A program made the position numbers and the translations under genes. The notes under the pieces are model-generated. The model was not told the DNA's origin. It did not search any database and worked only from the letters and a program-made list of their open reading frames with translations. 19,796 bases of DNA from an uncultured Oscillibacter sp. (GTDB lineage Bacteria; Bacillota; Clostridia; Oscillospirales; Oscillospiraceae), in assembly GCA_910585165.1 (NCBI GenBank), contig CAJUBX010000041.1, positions 1 to 19,796 of the forward strand. Direction: 5' to 3'. Below are positions 15,574 to 19,796 of this stretch, piece after piece. The first letter of the stretch is position 1. Every line of letters starts with the position of its first letter.

Positions 15574-16386
15574 TTACAGGTCGTGCCAGACGGGCTTCCG
15601 CCTCTCAAAGGTGCAAAAGCGCTTGAAGCCGCACTCCCGCAGCAGCGCCTGCCGCTCCTGCACGGCCCGGCCCACGAAGTCCGGCGTATGGGCGTCGGTA
15701 CCCAGGGTGATGATGGGCTCCGCCGCCATGTCTTTATACAGCCGCAGCCACTTCTCATCCGGCAGGGGCGTATTGCCCCGGTTGGTGTTCAGCTCGATGC
15801 CGATGCCCTTGCGGTTCAAAATGGCGAAAATGTCCGTGATTTCGCTTCCGAAGCGGTCCATGCTCAGGTTCCAGCCCCGGTTCTCGTTCAAGTAGCGCAG
15901 GGGCAGCGTCAGGTGGCCCAGCACGTCGAACTTCCCCCACTCCGCCAGCTCCTTCACCTGCCCCAGGTAGTCGGCGACGCCGTCATAGGCCTCCTCCTCC
16001 GTCTTCGGGTCAAAGTAATAGAGGTCCAGGCCGCCGTACCGCTTCGAGAGCATATGGACGGAGCCGATGATGAAATCCAGGGGCGGCGCGTCCGCCAGCA
16101 GCTTCTCCGTGTGGGCGAAGTCCCAGCAGGCGTCCCCCAGCTCAATGCCCAGGCGCAGCTTGATCCGGTCCCCTGCGGCGGCCTGCGCCGCGTCGAACTC
16201 CGCCGCCAGGGCAGACCAGTCATAGGGTCCCCTCAGGTCCGTGCTGGCCCATACGATGGGCTCCACATGGTCGGTAAAGCACAGCTCATCCAGGCCCGCC
16301 GCAATGGCGGCCTCCGCCAGGGTGGTCATGGAGTCCCCGGCGTCCGGCGAGACGCGGGAGTGGAGATGGCAGTCAGCCAGATACAT
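15574..16386 (-). CDS. PHP-domain phosphatase, histidinol-phosphatase (HisJ/HisK) family
   Basis: A 270-residue PHP metal-dependent phosphoesterase. Motifs in order: DCHLHS (5-10), the first metal ligands; CFTDHV near 36-41; a conserved glutamate in LRLGIELGD near 80; IIGSVHML near 106-113; FDVLGHLTLP near 153-162; and IITLGTDAHTP near 226-236. This motif set is that of the histidinol-phosphatase HisJ type, which hydrolyses histidinol phosphate in histidine synthesis. Other PHP phosphatases share it, and no his genes are nearby, so the substrate is uncertain. The ATG at 16386 follows the dnaJ stop by 6 nt, and its ribosome binding site AGAGGTGAG overlaps that stop. It is therefore co-transcribed with dnaJ and may be heat-inducible. 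Confidence 0.88.
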   Translation of the reverse strand: MYLADCHLHSRVSPDAGDSMTTLAEAAIAAGLDELCFTDHVEPIVWASTDLRGPYDWSALAAEFDAAQAAAGDRIKLRLGIELGDACWDFAHTEKLLADAPPLDFIIGSVHMLSKRYGGLDLYYFDPKTEEEAYDGVADYLGQVKELAEWGKFDVLGHLTLPLRYLNENRGWNLSMDRFGSEITDIFAILNRKGIGIELNTNRGNTPLPDEKWLRLYKDMAAEPIITLGTDAHTPDFVGRAVQERQALLRECGFKRFCTFERRKPVWHDL

Positions 16387-16392
16387 AGGCGC

Positions 16393-17532
16393 TCACCTCT
16401 TTTTCTTGCCCTTGCCGAAGATGCCCTTGCGCTCCTCGCCGCTTTCGTCGCCCATGGCCTCGGCAAATTTCCGCAGGGCTTCCTTCTGCTCCCGCGTCAG
16501 GTTCCGGGGAGTCTCGATGCAGACGGTTACGTACTGGTCCCCCCGGCCCCGGCCGTTGATGGAGGGGATGCCCTTGCCCTTGAGGCGGAAGGTGGTGCCG
16601 CTCTGGGTGCCCTCGGGGAGGTCGTAGCGCACCTTCCCGTCGATGGTGGGAATCTCCAGCTCCGCCCCCAGCACCGCCTGGGCGAAGGTGATGGGCGTCT
16701 CGCAGAGGACGGAGGTGCCCTCCCGGCGGAAGAACTCGTGGGGCCGGACCGTGATGGTGATCAGCAAATCCCCGGCGGGGCCGCCGTTCTTCCCGGCGTT
16801 TCCCTGGCCCCGGATGGAAATCGTCTGACCGTTGTCGATGCCTGCGGGGATGCTGGCCTGGATGGTCCGGCGCTGGCGCACCGAGCCCGCGCCCCGGCAT
16901 TCCTTACAGGGCTGGTGGATAATCTTCCCCTTGCCGCCGCAGCGGGTGCAGGGGGACGAGGTGGCAAAGACCCCCATGGGCGTCTGCCGCCGGACCTGGA
17001 CCGTCCCGGTTCCACGGCAGTCGGGGCAGACCTCGGGGGCGGAACCCTCGGCGCAGCCGCTGCCCTGGCAGGCGGCGCAGGGCTCCAGCCGCTCCAGGGT
17101 GACGGACTTCTCACAGCCGAAGGCCGCCTCCTCAAAGCTGAGGATCAAGGACATGCGGATGCTCTCCCCCCGCTGGGGCGCGTTGGGGTTGGCCCTCCGC
17201 CCGCCGCCGAAGCCGCCGCCGAAGAAGCTGCCGAAAATATCCCCCAGATCGCCGAAGTCGAAGCCCCCGTCGAAGCCGCCGCCCCCCGCGCCGAAATTGG
17301 GGTCCACGCCGGCGTGGCCGAACTGGTCGTACCGGCTCCGTTTTTCCTTGTCCGAGAGAATTTCGTACGCCTCGTTGACCTCTTTGAACCGGGCCTCGGC
17401 CTCCTTGTCCCCGGGATTCAAATCCGGGTGGTTGGCCTTGGCCAGCTTCCGGTAGGCCCGCTTGATCTCGTCGTCCGAAGCGCCCTTCTGAACTCCCAGG
17501 ACTTCGTAATAATCACGTTTCTGCTCTGCCAT
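16393..17532 (-). CDS. dnaJ: Chaperone DnaJ (Hsp40)
   Basis: Co-chaperone that delivers unfolded clients to DnaK and stimulates its ATPase. 379 residues with complete type I layout. The J domain RDYYEVLGVQKGASDDEIKR has the HPD motif at 35-37. A Gly/Phe-rich linker GGGFDGGFDFGDLGDIFG lies around 75-105. Four CxxCxGxG zinc repeats are present: CAACQGSG, CPDCRGTG, CTRCGGKG and CKECRGAG (about 145-215). Two C-terminal substrate-binding domains follow. I use ATG 17532 with GGAGG 4 nt upstream; an in-frame extension to 17610 would read through the dnaK-dnaJ hairpin and has no family match. The final residues are lysine-rich (GKGKKKR). It is 96 nt downstream of dnaK. Confidence 0.97.
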   Translation of the reverse strand: MAEQKRDYYEVLGVQKGASDDEIKRAYRKLAKANHPDLNPGDKEAEARFKEVNEAYEILSDKEKRSRYDQFGHAGVDPNFGAGGGGFDGGFDFGDLGDIFGSFFGGGFGGGRRANPNAPQRGESIRMSLILSFEEAAFGCEKSVTLERLEPCAACQGSGCAEGSAPEVCPDCRGTGTVQVRRQTPMGVFATSSPCTRCGGKGKIIHQPCKECRGAGSVRQRRTIQASIPAGIDNGQTISIRGQGNAGKNGGPAGDLLITITVRPHEFFRREGTSVLCETPITFAQAVLGAELEIPTIDGKVRYDLPEGTQSGTTFRLKGKGIPSINGRGRGDQYVTVCIETPRNLTREQKEALRKFAEAMGDESGEERKGIFGKGKKKR

Positions 17533-17577
17533 AGTGCCTCCATGAATGGACAATTCACGCCGTTTCCTCTTAGCGCC

Positions 17578-17615
17578 GTTCAATGGGGCGGGGAGTTCTC
17601 CCCGTCCCATTGAAC
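17578..17615 (-). other. Long inverted repeat between dnaK and dnaJ
   Basis: Arms 17578-17595 and 17598-17615 are 18 bp each with a single mismatch, forming a near-perfect GC-rich hairpin. In the minus-strand transcript the mismatch is A-C; on the plus strand it would be a G-U pair. No U tract follows, so it is not a standard terminator. A role in processing or differential stability of dnaK versus dnaJ mRNA, or a small dispersed palindromic repeat, are the options. Confidence 0.6.
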
Positions 17616-17628
17616 GAACAAAGCTGTT

Positions 17629-19464
<1,836 letters not shown>

Positions 19465-19509
19465 AATGAAAGCCTCCTGAACTATATGAAAATATATTTG
19501 AACGCAACT

Positions 19510-19796
19510 TTAATTGGCGACCTGCACCACGGCGTGGCGGATCACCCGCTCCCCCATGAGGAAGCCTGTCTGGAACACCTGGGCCACCTCGTTCTCGCCC
19601 AGGCTCTCGTCGTCCACGTGCATAACCGCCGCGTGCCGCTCCGGGTCGAAGGGCCGGCCCTTGGCCTCGATTTCCGAGACGCCCAGCTTCTTCAAAAGCT
19701 CCTTATACTGGGTGAAAATCATCTCCAGGCCCTTCTTGTGGGGATCGTCCTCCCCGCCGGGGGCCGCCGCCGCCCGCTCCAGGTTGTCGTACACCG
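19510..19796 (-). CDS. grpE: Nucleotide exchange factor GrpE, C-terminal part
   Basis: Releases ADP from DnaK. Only the last 95 or so residues are in the window; the frame is open at the right edge and the N-terminal coiled coil is missing. Visible family features are YDNLERAAAA, the dimer-helix portion GLEMIFTQYKELLKKLGV, and the C-terminal beta domain that contacts DnaK: GRPFDPERHAAVMHVDDES, then ENEVAQVFQTGFLMGERVIRHAVVQVAN. It precedes dnaK by 45 nt in the same orientation, the standard hrcA-grpE-dnaK-dnaJ order of Firmicutes. Confidence 0.96.
   Translation of the reverse strand, partial: VYDNLERAAAAPGGEDDPHKKGLEMIFTQYKELLKKLGVSEIEAKGRPFDPERHAAVMHVDDESLGENEVAQVFQTGFLMGERVIRHAVVQVAN

Noticed and set aside
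15487..17613. 708-codon plus-strand frame opposite the PHP gene and dnaJ
   Set aside because: Spans two well-supported minus-strand genes and their junction; composition is typical of antisense frames.
19465..19509. Internal promoter between grpE and dnaK
   Set aside because: AT-rich with TTGCGT and TATAGT, but the spacer is only 15 bp and operon read-through explains dnaK expression.

Overview
The window is GC-rich bacterial chromosome. Every gene I can support lies on the minus strand, apart from one dead transposase on the plus strand. Gene content (CIRCE-controlled groESL, grpE-dnaK-dnaJ, comEC-holA, RNase M5, a 611-residue DnaK of Gram-positive length), strong AGGAGG-type ribosome binding sites and occasional GTG/TTG starts point to a high-GC Firmicute. 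A gut Oscillospiraceae-type clostridium (Flavonifractor/Lawsonibacter-like) is my inference, not something the sequence proves.

Layout from left to right. 1-1705: a fused two-domain ABC importer permease, cut by the left edge, behind a good promoter and a LacI-family-type palindrome. 2025-5464: two overlapping genes for a heterodimeric ABC exporter whose two ATP sites are complementary, one consensus and one degenerate. Its upstream region holds a second copy of the same operator type and a 182-bp, hairpin-rich element with terminal inverted repeats that looks like a MITE. 5789-6130: rplS (L19) with its own promoter and a strong terminator. 6294-7320: two internally deleted, frameshifted IS5-family transposase remnants lying head to head and reaching almost to the groEL stop codon. 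7326-9321: groES-groEL under an unusually long CIRCE palindrome. 9505-9750: a small clostridial protein of unknown function. 9877-13780: comEC-holA-rnmV. 13893-15472: rpiB plus a membrane-anchored DUF4015-type putative glycoside hydrolase, closed by a strong terminator. 15574-19796: grpE (partial)-dnaK-dnaJ followed directly by a PHP-domain phosphatase.

How it works together: both class I heat-shock chaperone machines (GroESL and GrpE-DnaK-DnaJ) lie within about 11 kb on one strand. HrcA control is visible for groESL. For dnaK it can only be inferred, because the operon head is outside the window. Between them lie DNA uptake/replication/RNA-processing genes (comEC, holA, rnmV) and pentose-phosphate and cell-surface functions. 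The left third is a transport region with its own regulation. No CRISPR array, tRNA, rRNA, phage, defence or biosynthetic cluster was seen. The most distinctive items are regulatory and mobile: the MITE-like element sitting between a promoter and its operator, the paired operators, the extended CIRCE and the IS scar. I did not find a clearly new multi-gene system.
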